A stretch of DNA of 64,000 nt. Source: Cristatella mucedo. Its lineage: Eukaryota; Bryozoa; Phylactolaemata; Cristatellidae. Position 1 is the first letter of the stretch. Each line of letters begins with the position of its first letter. Where the stretch lies: the NCBI GenBank assembly GCA_009760855.2, contig WPIO01000061.1, positions 1,617,501 to 1,681,500 of the forward strand. The letters are read 5' to 3'. A model generated the notes under the pieces. The model was not told the origin of the DNA. It did not search any database and saw only the letters and a list, made by a program, of their open reading frames with translations. Shown here in pieces: positions 42,085 to 53,842 of the stretch. The position numbers and the translations under genes were made by a program.

Positions 42085-42840
42085 GCGATCGAGCGTTCAG
42101 CTCTTGTACACGTAAAACCTGGAGCTCGCTCCTCAGCAGCCGTCAACGGCTGCATTGACCGTGCATTTTTATGTCTCAGCTAGAGACTTATCTGTCAAGG
42201 TAAGCTTTCTCTTTGTCTCACTGAGCTTGTCTTTTTTATTTCCCTATGTTTTGGGTGCACAACTATGCATGATTCAGTCCATGCCACTAGCCAGAGGTCT
42301 ATCTAGCCCGTGGTCACGAGTCTCGTGCTGAACGTGGTACTTGTTTGATTGCGCGTGCTTGATACAGTGCATGTCAGTAGTACTAGAGTATTGATTCTCA
42401 TGTAGAGAGTTGCAAAGTGCCTGGATAGAGACCAATGATGTAGCCAGAGGATTGCAGGGGCACATTTGCCGTCCCCCCCTACAGCGGGGCTGCGACCAGG
42501 GCCGCCCTATATTCCTGCACCATATTCCTGCCCCCATATTCCTCATATTCCCGCCCTATATTCCTGCGATGGTCACTAACGATGAAATTATGTCGAATAT
42601 TTCACTTGTTGAGCTACCGTCGAGCTCATGTCAAATAAACACCATGGTTTTGCTCTACAGTTTTTCCTTAATTGCTGGTCTAGCCCACACCTTAATAGAA
42701 AATCTTGAGAGTCTTGCACCAACATAAAGATTTTGAAGATCTTGCTCCGCCTCCACGTAAATGCTGGCTTCGCCAGTGATAGAGATTAGGATTTATTTGG
42801 GCTCTATACAAGCAACCTATTATTATTATTATTATTATTA
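42085..42840 (+). mobile_element. LINE-C 3' end, interrupted by a hAT MITE
   Basis: GATCGAGCGTTCAGCTCTTG reads DRAFSSCTRKTWSSL, matching the conserved RT C-terminal block. About 300 bp of 3' UTR leads to GTTGCAAAGTGCCTGGATAG. After the MITE the tail resumes as AGAGATTAGGATTTATTTGG, GCTCTATACAAGCAACC and (ATT)n to 42840. The tail is related to LINE-B and SINE1 but distinct. Confidence 0.7.
42433..42778. mobile_element. hAT MITE, complete, 346 bp
   Basis: The left end is CAATGATGTAGCCAGAGG. The right end on the opposite strand is CACTGGCGAAGCCAGC. Both are hAT-like terminal repeats. The flanks ATAGAGAC (42425-42432) and ATAGAGAT (42779-42786) are an 8-bp target duplication with one mismatch. 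Removing the element restores a normal LINE/SINE tail (CTGGATAGAGATTAGG). Internal CATATTCCTGC-like subrepeats lie at 42507-42570. No transposase is present. Related ends occur at 15371 and 46355. Confidence 0.85.
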
Positions 42841-44990
42841 GGCAGCGTACAATCGCGGGAAGATATTTGATTGAGTGTTGGATTTTGTTATTATAAGAGT
42901 CACAAACGCTAGACACAAATAAAATTCATCTGCTCATGCACTAAATCTGCACGTAAGGTATTTAATTTGGTCATCGAAATACATTTTAAAATCAAAGAGG
43001 GGACAGTTTCTGGAGTAAACAACTGAAATAAGATCTAAAATGTGAACTAAAGGTAGGATTCGGTAGCTGGGCGAGGGCGATAGATTATTGCCACCATTAG
43101 CAGTATTCAGGAGGGCAGACTTAGAATATGAGTTTCGAAAGACTCCTTGGGCGACTGCTTGGAGCAGCTTGAAATTGTGGAAAGAAAGAGTGGCCACGGC
43201 TACTCCACAATCATTTGTAGGAGTGGCGTGGATTATGGGCTGGCTATTAGTCAATTTCAGCAGGTTCTTGGTCACACCCAACAGGCTCTAGGGCTTCATC
43301 AAGAATTGAAATTTGCTTTGCTTAGGTTTTATTGCAAGCTGAGTGCTAGTTTCACAGGAAAATTGGGAGACTAGACAATGGAGTTATAGCCAGCCGGACA
43401 ACTGCCAAGTTCTAGCGATTCACTGCAGTGATTGAATGAAAGTGCCTTGGGCTGCTACAAGCAACGCGGGAAACACTGGACACGCACCCCATTAGCCACT
43501 CGCTTGTGTGGTCCGAGCTTCGCGTGAGACGTGCTCGATTCATGAACCCTGGAAGAGGCAGCTGCATCTAGGACCGCATTTGAAACGACAATTGTGAAAC
43601 GAGATAGAGTAGGCATGTACGATTGTACGGTTAGCATGGTTAATAAGAACCAGAGGGCATATCTACGTAGCACCAGCCAAAGCGTGCCATTCTCTTCGAA
43701 GCCCTAAATAAAACTGTCTAACTATCACTTCAGATATCTATTATTTCTAAACTATGTATTGTGAAATATAGGGTTTCTATAGATTATAATCCAGGAATAG
43801 CTCATAATATCAATGGTTTTCATAATAAGATTGATGTAGCATTTCAAAATGTTAGTATGATGCGCAGATATTGATGAATTCGCTACTGTACCTATCGTCC
43901 TCCTATGAGCTGAAATACAAAATTCTCACCGGCACCATTGAGTTTTAAAAATTTGAAGATAATTAATCCCTAAGCATACCTTCATCGAAAACTCAAAAAT
44001 ACTAAGAAGTTAATTGTCCTGTAAGTTTTCACCATCCACTCTTTATCTGATAAGAATGTAGATGTGAAATAAATAGCTATTGAAGTTATCTGTGATATAG
44101 CTTTATACCATAAGGGCGTTCGCACCGATAGAAGGTACCTACGCCGGCTTTTATGTCATTTGATTCTTCAAAAATCGACCATCACAAGCACCTGCAATAG
44201 TTTGAAATTATGACTGTCCTGGAAAGCTACTTTTCACTATTCGGTCGAAGACGAATAACTGACTCACTATTCAGCCTAATAAGAATAGTGTACAGAATAG
44301 TTCTTCCAAAATAATTCAAATTAATTTAAAATTCAAGCACAAGTTTTATTTAAGTAAAGGTAATACATAAAATAAAAAAAATAGCTTACTGCATGTACGT
44401 AATTTATGCATCTTTCGCCAGTCTGTGTAAACTAGGGAGTAGCTAATTTAGTTTAAATTATAAATTATCATTCACAGCTCTGTTAAAACCAAACTATTCG
44501 TTAACTATAAACAATACCAATAGCTCCAATGTGTCAGCATTAATGCTGCTTCTCGTTTAATGAAGGTATCGCCAGCTAAACATAAGTGATATTGACGTGG
44601 TACGGTCATAGAAGGCTCAGAAAAGTTTAGCTTTGCAGTATGCTGAAGATAGGATATCATTGCATTTTTTGTTTTTTCACCAATTCAATTGGTCAGTGTC
44701 TTCAGAAACCACGGCTCTGCCACGTGATTGTTCAATTCTGTGTATACAGTGACATGCATGTTGTTGTTCTGTTCCCTAACGGGCTGCAGCTGATCACGTG
44801 AGCTCCAAAAGTCGACTTTTTGCTGTTTTTAGTTAATAAGTACATTTCCGTCAGCTTCAGGAAAAACCTTTGATGGCCGAACTGTAGCTGCAGATGACAA
44901 TGGCTGGCATAGTAACGAAGCAGTCACAATGTATTTCTGAGCATTTACTTCATGCGAAGAGATAACAAGTGTTGCTTGAAGCATGGATCC
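42841..44990. other. AT-rich region without recognised genes
   Basis: A 115-codon minus ORF (42934-43281) and a 67-codon plus ORF on the opposite strand overlap and lack known motifs. From about 43700 on, the sequence is very AT-rich with no ORF of 60 codons. The right part may belong to the hAT transposase fossil that follows. Confidence 0.45.
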
Positions 44991-44999
44991 AAGCCAGAT

Positions 45000-45840
45000 A
45001 ACACCACTGGCATGCTATTTTCCTAAAAGCAGGGAAATATCCACGTAAATGATGCTAATAATTCACTGATTTGAACCACTTAACGTCACTTCAGGAATCA
45101 GTTGTTAAAACGACTGCATAATTAAGACCATTTTTTGTTACTAAAGCCAGTTGGTTTGTCGTCATGGAAAGCACATTGTTGTACTTCTCGTCGCATTCAG
45201 CAGATACACAGAGCTCATTTGATTAATGAAAAGATACGACACCTGGTAAGTCGATTTACATGTGGCATGTTGAATTACATTCGGTCAATACGTGCACTGA
45301 TGATTTAGCACTGCAAGCTGTTCATGCAAAGCAATAAAGCTCAATGTTGCGGCTGAATAATGTCGAGAATGTCCTGCAATCTTAATTTAGTACTATCAGA
45401 TCAGTAACAGATAGCTGTATCAGGATGGCTGCATCATTTAGAGCCAGCTGAAGCGTATGGGCAACGTACGTGGCTCTGTCAAGGTCTGCATCACTTATCG
45501 CTTCCCGGTATTGGCACTTCCATCACGTATGCCCGCTAGGACACGTTGTTATGAAATAGTTTAGTCCTTAATTATGCCCAGCAGAGCATCAGCTGGTCGA
45601 GTTTCAGCGTGCAATCTATCAAAGTTTTAAAAGTGAAGGAAAGCAGCTGGAATTGGAAATCTCTCATTGATCCAATGTGCCGTTAAGCTCATGAAGGGTC
45701 TTGACGTTTGCAGCGCCATCCAAGTGCCAGCAGTTTAACACAACAAATTCCGATTCGTTGATGGCAACCTGGACATAACCACCCACTCTATCACACATCT
45801 CATGTATGAATTTTCACTGAAGACTTTGAGATTGGTAGCA
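45000..45840 (-). pseudogene. hAT-superfamily transposase fossil
   Basis: No long ORF survives, but three hallmark blocks of hAT (Ac/ZBED-like) transposases occur on the minus strand in the correct order and spacing. First, about 45735-45660 holds a decayed TxxTWMALQ stretch followed by FMSLTAHWINERF, corresponding to 'D.WTS....FMSLTAHWI'. Second, about 45480-45430 reads YVAHTLQLALNDAA, the 'CAAHTLQLAV' block. Third, about 45290-45250 reads NVIQHATCKSTYQ, the 'LIQDVPTRWNSTY' block with the Trp lost. Many stops and frameshifts separate them. Sequence from 45250 down to about 44850 should hold the C-terminal part, but I could not recognise it. It cannot make a working enzyme. Confidence 0.7.
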
Positions 45841-46029
45841 CCTATCTTGATTCAAGTACATTAATTTATTCAGTAAAGCCACTATCATTAGAAATTAAGT
45901 AAGCATGGCTGGATGTAATGGGTATTAATTCTTCCGTGGCCCAGTGTACTTTTTTTGTCTCTGGGCTGCCGATCGACCGCTTTCTTTTCGTAAAAATGCC
46001 TCGTTTGCTGGTGCGTATGATTATCTCCT

Positions 46030-46180
46030 CAAAATTTTTGCCGTAAGCACACATGAGCACACAAGCACGCACACAAACACATACAAGCAAGCTAGCACAC
46101 TCGCACGCACATGCAATCAAGCAGGCACTCACACATGCCAGCAAGCACGCACACACAAACAGGTACACACACAGACGCTC
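46030..46180. repeat. Degenerate (CA)n tract
   Basis: CACA, CACG and AAGCA-type units with many changes. Confidence 0.85.
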
Positions 46181-46256
46181 TTACACTGCTGCCCAACGCT
46201 CCGGGAATTTTCTGGGGCTCATTGGATGCTGACGCCTCCACGGCTTCTGCGGAGCA

Positions 46257-46334
46257 CAGCACACTTCACCAGCACACTTCACCAGCACACTTCACCAGCA
46301 CACTTCACCAGCACACTTCACCAGCACAATTCAC
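46257..46334. repeat. 13-bp tandem repeat, 6 copies
   Basis: Unit CAGCACACTTCAC. Copies 1-5 are identical and the last has one change (CAGCACAATTCAC). Confidence 0.95.
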
Positions 46335-46354
46335 ACTCACGCGACCGCTGCAAG

Positions 46355-46380
46355 CAGTGACAGAGCCAGGATTATCATCT
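46355..46380 (+). mobile_element. Solo hAT terminus
   Basis: CAGTGACAGAGCCAGGATTA followed by TCATC matches the outer 25 bp of the hAT MITE end at 15371 (opposite strand) at 22 positions. No partner end was found to the right. Confidence 0.55.
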
Positions 46381-46879
46381 ACTGGTTGGCAATAACTGCA
46401 GAAGTGTTTTATATAGAAGAAAGAGCAGCAGGATTTTCGTGTAGGCTTCCAGATCCAGTGTTTATTCGACACAAACTCAGTGGTTGCTCATCAAGTGGAG
46501 GTAATAAGGTCTAATTTCGTCGCTGGTGAGTCAGTCGCAGTCGAAAGGTGACGAAGGAAATAGAGCGGTACAGGTCCCTAATCCGCTGTAAGGAGAGAAA
46601 CGTCCCAACCAAATTGCCCCGCATGTAACTGCATCCCTAGGTGAGCATCCTCCCTTCATACTGCCCGAAAATAGTTTTGGGTCAGACCGGTTCAAATTAG
46701 GGTACCGGAGAAGGTAAAGAAGGGGGTTACGTACCTGTACCAAATAAAAAAAATGAATCTAATTCGTAAATAATCGCTAAGAACGGAATTTTGTAGCCTA
46801 GGCTCTCGGCATCTCCATTTAGCATTAATTAGTAATTTTGGAATACGCTACACATAGGTTTGAATAGCATGCCTCAACA

Positions 46880-47032
46880 ATATATATAATATATAATTCA
46901 TTTATATAGCGCCCCAAGAGAACTTAATCTCTATTCAGGCGCTTTACATATGCCTTGGGGCTCGAGCCCACGACCTCAGTCAGACCTTGGTCGGGGCGAG
47001 CACCTTAACCACTGGACCAAACCGGCTCGGCG
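46880..47032 (-). mobile_element. SINE1, full length
   Basis: Minus strand: GAGCCGGTTTGGTCCAGTGG, TTAAGGTGCTCGCCCCGACC, B box GTGGGCTCGAGCCCC, AAGGCATATGTAAAGCGCCT, GAATAGAGATTAAGTTCTCT, TGGGGCGCTATATAAATGAA. All parts are present, including both tail stems. It is the closest to a family consensus. Confidence 0.92.
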
Positions 47033-47324
47033 ACCAGTAGAATATTTAGAAAATAAAATATGTCCACTTTTGTAAATACTAAACTTATCTGTTTGCTGTT
47101 AGCGATTACTATGTCACCTTCCACGTTTGATCTCATTGTAGAAAGTTTTTTGCAACCATTTAAGGCTAACTATCCCGTTTTTTATATAGAAATTATATCC
47201 GGTATGTTACCATGGCAATCGATGTTCCTTTCATCGTAGAGGCTTAAAGATTTAGGTTGCACACTCATTCGTTTCGATGTTTTTGTTTCGTCTCGGCTCA
47301 TTAAATAGCTACGCCCTGGTTGAA

Positions 47325-47457
47325 ATAAATATATAACTCATTTGTATAGCGCCGCAAGAGAACTTATTCTGAAATATGCCTCAGGGCTTGAGCCCGCGAC
47401 CTCGGCTTGACCTTGGTCTGGGTGAGCACCTTAACCGCTGGACCAAACCAGCTCGGC
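47325..47457 (-). mobile_element. SINE1 with internal tail deletion
   Basis: The head is complete (GAGCTGGTTTGGTCCAGCGG, B box CGCGGGCTCAAGCCC). About 18 bp are missing between the ATATTTC-like segment and AATAAGTTCTCTTGCGGCGC, which removes the first tail stem. Confidence 0.87.
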
Positions 47458-47633
47458 AAATGCAGAAGAACAACCGCGAGCAGTTAAAAAACGTTGAAAA
47501 AGAAGCACAAAGAAGTGAGAAATTAGTGAGAACATCTTTTTTTGCTAGACTGGCCGTTATAAATGCTTTTACATTCTGGACTTTGTTCATCACGGTCCCC
47601 GACCTTTGCTTTGGTGATTTACTTTTCAATCAG

Positions 47634-48105
47634 ATCCCTCACATGTACTCTCCACCAAGCTAAGCATTATACCACCCGCTTTTCGGAATCTACGTGCTTA
47701 CTCATACCTCGTACAAATCTCAAATCCTTTGAAGACCATACCTTTAGTTCGTATGCGCCAAAAGCATGGGAATCACTCCCGACTTGCGTCGCGACAGCTC
47801 CTGACTTGTCAACACTTAAAAGAAACTAAGAGTTCATCTGTTTATCACAACATTTAGAGGATCCCTGTAATTTGATCTTTATGTGGTTATGGGTACTGAT
47901 ACTGTGCGAGCGTTCACTAACGTAACTTGCATGGTGAGCCTATGCATGTCACCCCTAATCATGTTATTACGGTTGTTTAGTGAGCACACTACCACTAATC
48001 ATTCGATAGTACTTCCTTTGCAGGAAATGCAAAGTGCCTAGAGAGACATTAAGTTCTCGGAGGGCGCTATATCAAATGGATTTCTATTATTACTATTACT
48101 ATGAT
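47634..48105 (+). mobile_element. LINE-B 3' end
   Basis: The ORF end (TTRFSESTCLLIPRTNLKSF, SSYAPKAWESLPTC, up to KRN) is followed by the full 3' UTR, hairpin (AGTGCC ... AGAGACATTAAGTTCTC ... GGGCGCT) and an ATT-rich tail. Confidence 0.88.
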
Positions 48106-49435
48106 CCCCATTCTCAGTTGGAAAAATGCTTTTATTTGCTCATTAAACTACTAAAGCTTTCATTTTTTGCAGATAATTACTTTCCAGTTGTGTAAATTCC
48201 TTCTGAAAAAGGTTGGCATGCTTAGTCTGCAACGTTACGACAAATACTAGAAATATCAGCACAGGTGATAACGCTGACTCGTGTGGCCTTGAGCTATGGG
48301 CGGAGGCCCTTCGAGAGATCAGTCTGCCTAAGCAGCCGCCTGCTCTCGTGTGATTGAGATAGTGGCCTATGGCTCTCGTCTAATGACTTGGATAGCTGGC
48401 AATCCATGCCTTAAACCTACAAAAATGCATCCATCTACCACAAAGTTCTGCCATCTGTCGAGCGGTGTTAGAACGAACAATGGCTCAGCAGTACAAAACA
48501 AAGCTTGCATGGAATAAATGGGCTGCAGGAGTAGTGCCCGGATGGAGAGAGGAGAGTAGCAAATGGGGGGGGGGGGCGAGAGAGGGATGAATTCCTCTGC
48601 AGAGCCCGCGGCAGTCTATAGTGCGTAGACCGGGCGTGGCTGGCACGAATTTCCGTAAATAAAATGCTTGGCGCTGGAGCCTGGAGACTTGCTGCTCGGT
48701 CGCGCTACCAAGCCTGGCGCCAGAATGTCCGGGGGCTGCCGAACTTCTCAAGCAATAGCTATTAGGAAATCGAGTGCACTAACCCTACGGCTTAGCTCCC
48801 ACCAAACAGGTGATCTGAAGTAATGATTAGCCAAGTTTTGTTATGCCTACAGCATGGCCAGAAGTGGATATTTTTGGATGTGGTAAATTGAGCTGCACGT
48901 TAAAAATACGAACTCGATAAACAGATTTAGGAGTTCATAATTGCTTCTGTGCTTTGCTATCCCAGCCCTGGCGCTGCATTCACTTGCACCGCTTGCAATA
49001 CTTATTTAAGCCATGTTTCGCGGCAGTACTATAAGCCTTGGTCATGAAACACTGAGGGCTAGTACATGTTACGGGAGCTGTGTTCGTGCGTGTCACTTTA
49101 GTTTTAGAGCCTATACACACTATCTAAACGTCCGATGCCCAAAGTGTCGGATGATTGCTGGAAATTGCGAATACTTCCTCACTTGCTGGACCTTTGCTTT
49201 TGACTATGTGGCTGAGTGCAGCATCCTTTTGACTAGGTGGATGAGTGCAGCGCGCAGCAGCCCGTCACACAATCTTAATGGGCTTGTGACATTGACTTGA
49301 TGTGACATTGGGTGCTTGAAGGCTAAATTCACCGGTTTCTCTTCCAAAATGTGAGATTTAGAAAATACCGCATATAAGCTTTGGCAAATTAAGAGGCAGG
49401 GTTTATTTACATTTACTTATAACAATGATGATACT
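48106..49435. other. No gene or recognised element
   Basis: A G12 run lies at about 48567-48579. A GC-richer patch at 48600-48730 contains TGGCGCCAGAATGTCC. Two short ORFs lack motifs. Confidence 0.45.
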
Positions 49436-49439
49436 AACA

Positions 49440-49915
49440 AGACATTTTAGAGTACCCTCAATGAGCTAAATCTCTCTCAAAGCACTTTAATATGCTGTAG
49501 TGAATGGATGGAAGTATGATTAATGACAAAACGCACAGCATTAGCATGCATAAGAACACCGACGAAATTCGCACGGGCATAGTAAATGCTGTGAGGAGCA
49601 GCTGCGATTTCGTTCGCTGATAAGTCAGGGAATGGCTTGACGTCAATCGAGAGTGAGTTTCATCCAAGCTTTGGAAGGAAACGAACTAAAGACACAGTCT
49701 CCACATTATTTGAAGTTGGTTGGAGGCGCAGCTAAACGACTTGAGTAAAAAAAAGCAGGTGGTATGCTACCTGATCTGACTGGAAAGTAGTTCGGTTAGG
49801 TAGTGAGGAGCAAAGAAATGCATGGACCTAAAAGTGAATGACGTAACGTAGAAGTCGATGGGCTGCATGATGGGCAGCCATCCCAGGTCAACGAGACGTA
49901 GACTTGCACGTGTTC
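49440..49915 (-). mobile_element. LINE-B 3' half, antisense, decayed
   Basis: Tail and hairpin remnant (AGAGTACCCTCAATGAGCTA, TCTCTCAAAGCACTTTAATA), a UTR with the same internal deletion as the copy at 13366-14036 (AAATGCTGTGAGGAGCAGCT compared with AAAATGCTGTGAGGAACAGG), then antisense C-terminal coding sequence. Confidence 0.78.
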
Positions 49916-50068
49916 AAGAATAGAGCTTTATTGAGTTTGAAAAATATGAACCATTGCTTAATATCTCCAAAGCTTTTAGTATAAACGGACTGCTAGTGAG
50001 TAGCTAGCGGAATTACGGTCTATGCATTTTGAGAGTGCCATTGCTCTAGCGGCTGACATACCAGCTAC

Positions 50069-50226
50069 CGGGTCTTAGCCCAGGAGATAAAGCGCTTGCT
50101 CTTTACTGCGTAAGTCATGGGTTCGAGTCTTGCAGTGAGGGATCCTTAATTTCCAACTGCAAGCGGTGATGACAGACATGAAGGCTCTTCTGCCGCTATA
50201 GAAGTGAGGCTTTTAAATCAGCTTAC
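50069..50226 (+). mobile_element. SINE2 copy
   Basis: CCGGGTCTTAGCCCAGGAGA, TCATGGGTTCGAGTCTTGC (B box), AACTGCAAGCGGTGATGACA, AAGGCTCTTCTGCCGCTATA, GAGGCTTTTAAATCAGCTTA. Confidence 0.85.
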
Positions 50227-50420
50227 CTATCTGGAGCGTGAGTTAGTGACGGCGAAATCTGAAATTAAGTCAACTGAGAGTCTGTAGTTTGCTAAGAATA
50301 CGCTGCCATTACTAAGAAGCAGAAAAAAACGATGGTCATGACGGCAGCAGGAAAGAACTTATAACGAATAAATCTGAAAGATATGCTTAGTAATATGGCG
50401 ACAGTTGAAGCATAAAAAAT

Positions 50421-50582
50421 AATGCACGCCACCCCTAACCATGCCATTCTTGTTGTTTATTGAGCATGCTATCACTAACTATTCGATCGTACTTCCTTTG
50501 CAGCAGCTGTAAATCGCCTAGAAATAGACTGACTTCTCCGAGGGTGCTTTATCAAGAGGATTATTCTTATTGTAATATTATA
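50421..50582 (+). mobile_element. Short LINE-B 3' end
   Basis: CACGCCACCCCTAACCATGC, TTGAGCATGCTATCACTAAC, TTCCTTTGCAGCAGCTGTAA, hairpin region with several changes, ATT-rich end. Confidence 0.82.
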
Positions 50583-51274
50583 ATAAATATATAATACAGA
50601 TAATTGGTGAAGCTCTGCCTGGTGAAATCAGGAAACACAAAATTTGGTTGGGGAAGCCAGAGTTCGTGGTTTATTCGAAACCTCGATCGCTGTAGCTAGA
50701 GTGCGTGTGTTGCGTTCACAGAGCCTTGATTGATGATGTGATGAACACGAGGGCTGTTCTTCCGGTTCCGATAATTGTCGCTGTGGAGCCTGCGACGATT
50801 ATTATTTGCTTTGAAACGCCGCTTTGCAAACCGTCCAGAAGATAAGCTGCTCTTCTGATGATGTTCAAGCTGTGTGCTAGCTTTGTGCGATCGTGCTGCC
50901 GAGGCCGTCGGACGAGGTATAGCGGGCCAGACGATAAGGACTTGGAGCACAAAATTCCGCAAGCGCGCAATCAACAGCACCGAGCGAGAAACTGCGAGGA
51001 ATTGATTGTGTGCACATTAGCGATTTAACGGCAGCGGGATAACTCGCTGGCAGGCATTCGGTCACCAGAGAATGAGAGCCCTGCTTAGACCAGGATCTCG
51101 CCTCAGACCCTAGCCACGTTATTCATAAAACGGGCATAAGTAAACATAAATCTGCTCACAAGATTGTTTACCAAGCCAGTTCAGCGAACGGTCTCCATTT
51201 TAAAGTTTCAAAGGCCGGGCTCAATTATCGCAATTGTGGGTTACTTCTGTCGCCGTCAGTCAATCTATTTCATC
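50583..51274. other. No gene or recognised element
   Basis: Short ORFs on the minus strand (50696-50980) in overlapping frames, without motifs. Confidence 0.4.
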
Positions 51275-51289
51275 AGAGAGAGATATAGA

Positions 51290-51343
<54 letters not shown>
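51275..51343. repeat. (GA)n microsatellite
   Basis: Imperfect to 51300, then pure GA. Confidence 0.95.
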
Positions 51344-51345
<2 letters not shown>

Positions 51346-51596
51346 CCGGGCAAGTATCCGAACGTTAGGCGAGAGATGGGACTGTCGTCGGACTGTCGCC
51401 ATGCTAGAGAACACTGCAGCTCTCTACCAGCAAGGTTTCGCTGGAAAGCATAATTTAAGAAAAATCCAGCTGTATCTAGGACTAGCTGCAAAAACAAATT
51501 AGAATATTGCCATCGCATGGACACAAGGACTTCACTCCAGCACAGCCTCAAACTCTACAGACTGTGGCACTAGTTGCCCTCCGAGTCCGTGCTGCA

Positions 51597-51660
51597 CGAG
51601 GTAATGATAGTCGCTAAGGCTCTTACGACGTTACATTAATGCTGCTGTTGAATAGCTGAT
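51597..51660 (+). mobile_element. SINE2 3' remnant
   Basis: GAGGTAATGATAGTCGCTAA, GGCTCTTACGACGTTA and GCTGTTGAATAGCTGATCT resemble the SINE2 3' body and end. The head is absent. Confidence 0.4.
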
Positions 51661-51754
51661 CTCTGCCTCCACCTTTGCCGTTGAAAAGACCAAACTGTCG
51701 ATTTCAGTGGGACTTTGTTAGCTTCGTCATAATTTAGCTATTCTGCTAATGACG

Positions 51755-51761
51755 GAGAGAA

Positions 51762-51813
<52 letters not shown>
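51755..51813. repeat. (GA)n microsatellite
   Basis: Nearly pure GA. Confidence 0.95.
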
Positions 51814-51818
<5 letters not shown>

Positions 51819-53444
51819 CAGCGTGTCAAATATACGCTCACACAATTATATGCGAGCTACTCCGAAGCCAATATACTGCAAATGCAAATATACTATGTAA
51901 TGAAGTATACATATTATGTATCTGAACAATAACTTGCTGCAAAGCTTGAGGAAAAGATTCGTGCCTGCTAGAACTAAAGATCAAGCTTGGCGTCAAAAGG
52001 CAATCAGTTGTGCTTCATTGGCAGTGTGCCTTTAAGCCGAACAGACACAAGTTAGTCATGATTCTAACAACAAGTTGAGCCCGCGAAAAACTAGAGAGCT
52101 ATTTGTATTACCTAGATGACGCCTAGCAGGGCCTTGAAGTGGCAGAGCCCACCGGCGGTCGCATAGAAACGATGTGGATCAATTGGCTGCTGCCAAATAA
52201 GCCGATTAGCATGGAACTATAACGCCGAGCAGGTGTTATAGGAGACCATTACCGCTATGAATAAAAGGGCATCACTTTAATTTTTCTTAAGCTTGGAGTA
52301 TGACTAACGTGTCTCCATATGTGAAGAGTTTTTAACTGTTAGACCTGTTCGATTGACAAGCACTCTTGCAGTGCCATCTGGCGCTCTCTGCAGAGGTGCC
52401 GGTCAAATGGTGTAAGACGGATGTCTTTCAGAGCAGCAACGCTGAATTAATTCAGTTCCTTTACTCATAAAACCAAGCGAACAAGTTACACATAAAATGC
52501 ACGCACGGGATTACGCGTGAAGCCACCATATTTTCGACGCCACCGAAACTTCTCCGAAGCCTGGCTGTTTTGAGCTGGCAGCACTGCCTTTTCCATAATT
52601 GACCTTTGATCCCATTTCCAAAATCTTGCGCTGGCTTCATTGACTTCGAGCCTTCGCGCCGTTGGGTAGAGTGAAATGAGCCCAAAAAAGAACGCACGAT
52701 CGCTGGCTGCTGCTGCTGGCGCCTCTTAATTGCCATGAGCGCCGAGTGGCTTATTTCTGTCTAGATCTTTCGAGAACGTCTCTGATGTGAGCTCGCACCG
52801 GTGACAACTTGGGCCTTGACGATGGCTCCGGTTGCTGCAACGCAGGGAGCGTTCAAGGCTGCAAGCATTTCTATTAAAGGACCCCAGTGACCAGAGTTCT
52901 GGGAATCTTATGTTTCTCGCTTAGCAGAGAAAGAACGCAACGCGCAGGCGCAAAGTATTGTTTATCCTTGACAAAGATGGAGAGAACTCGGATCGCTTTG
53001 AGCGGCTGATCTTCCCTGAGATCGAATTACCCTTCGGCTTAAGTAAGCGGCTCCACCGATTCAATCAGCGAGGATGACCAAGCGGTCGCAATTTATCTCA
53101 ATCTCACGCTATCAGCTAAGCCGATCGGCATCTCAGACGCGAACTCCTGGCAGTCAGTCGCTAAGAATCAGCCGATGCCTCGTTGGCGTCTTTAAATTCG
53201 CAGGACGACTTCCCCTAGAAATGACGGCATGGCCAACGATCCCATTCATCAATGGGAACTAATATTTTACACCCTCGCCGCACTTCGTTTGGCCACGTGC
53301 TGTCAATCTGTTTGGCTATGCTCAAGTCTCCGAGTTTAAGCTCTGCTTACGCTGAGCGGCACGACAAGCACGCTAGGAAAGGGCTGAGCCAGAAACTACA
53401 CACATGAATTCGGACAGACTTAGAGAAACAGAGACGTAAGGGAA

Positions 53445-53449
<5 letters not shown>
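51814..53449. other. No gene or recognised element
   Basis: Mixed-composition DNA. ORFs do not exceed 91 codons and have no motif. Confidence 0.45.

Positions 53450-53510
<61 letters not shown>
53450..53510. repeat. (GA)~30 microsatellite
   Basis: Uninterrupted GA run. Confidence 0.96.
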
Positions 53511-53512
<2 letters not shown>

Positions 53513-53627
53513 GGGTGAGAGAAGTTGAACGCGAAGGAGAGAAAAGGGTTTCGGTTGGGCTAATAATTGAGTCGGGAGACAGTATGTTGCTTCATATGAG
53601 TGCCACGCCCCACGACAGTGCACTTTT

Positions 53628-53842
53628 GTAATGTAATGTATCTCCGTCAGTAACTCCACAAAGTCATAAAGACCATGTGGGTGTTACGCAGGAGAGTTTT
53701 GTATAGCGCACTCACAGCCTAAGCGGCTTTCGGTACGCATTCGGTGGCCAACAGACTTCGTCTCACGCAACAAAGAGAAAGTGGAAAGCATAGCAGAGTT
53801 AGGAGAGCAGTTGAGGCAGTGAGTAGCATAGAAGTAGCAGTC
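53628..53842 (-). mobile_element. LINE-A 3' end, antisense
   Basis: Short ACATT tail (53628-53640), 3' UTR, then minus-strand coding end CYFYATHCLNCSPNSAMLST and SLLRETKSVGHRMRTE, very close to the copy at 34004-34700. Confidence 0.88.

Noticed and set aside
46440-46520. Antisense TCGAATAAACAC word shared with about 50670-50690, suggestive of LTR fragments
   Set aside because: The shared stretch is too short and no LTR borders can be drawn.
48600-48735. LTR end plus primer-binding site (AATAAA upstream of TGGCGCCAGAATGTCC)
   Set aside because: Resembles a retroelement primer-binding site, but no second LTR, polypurine tract or gag/pol remnant was found nearby.
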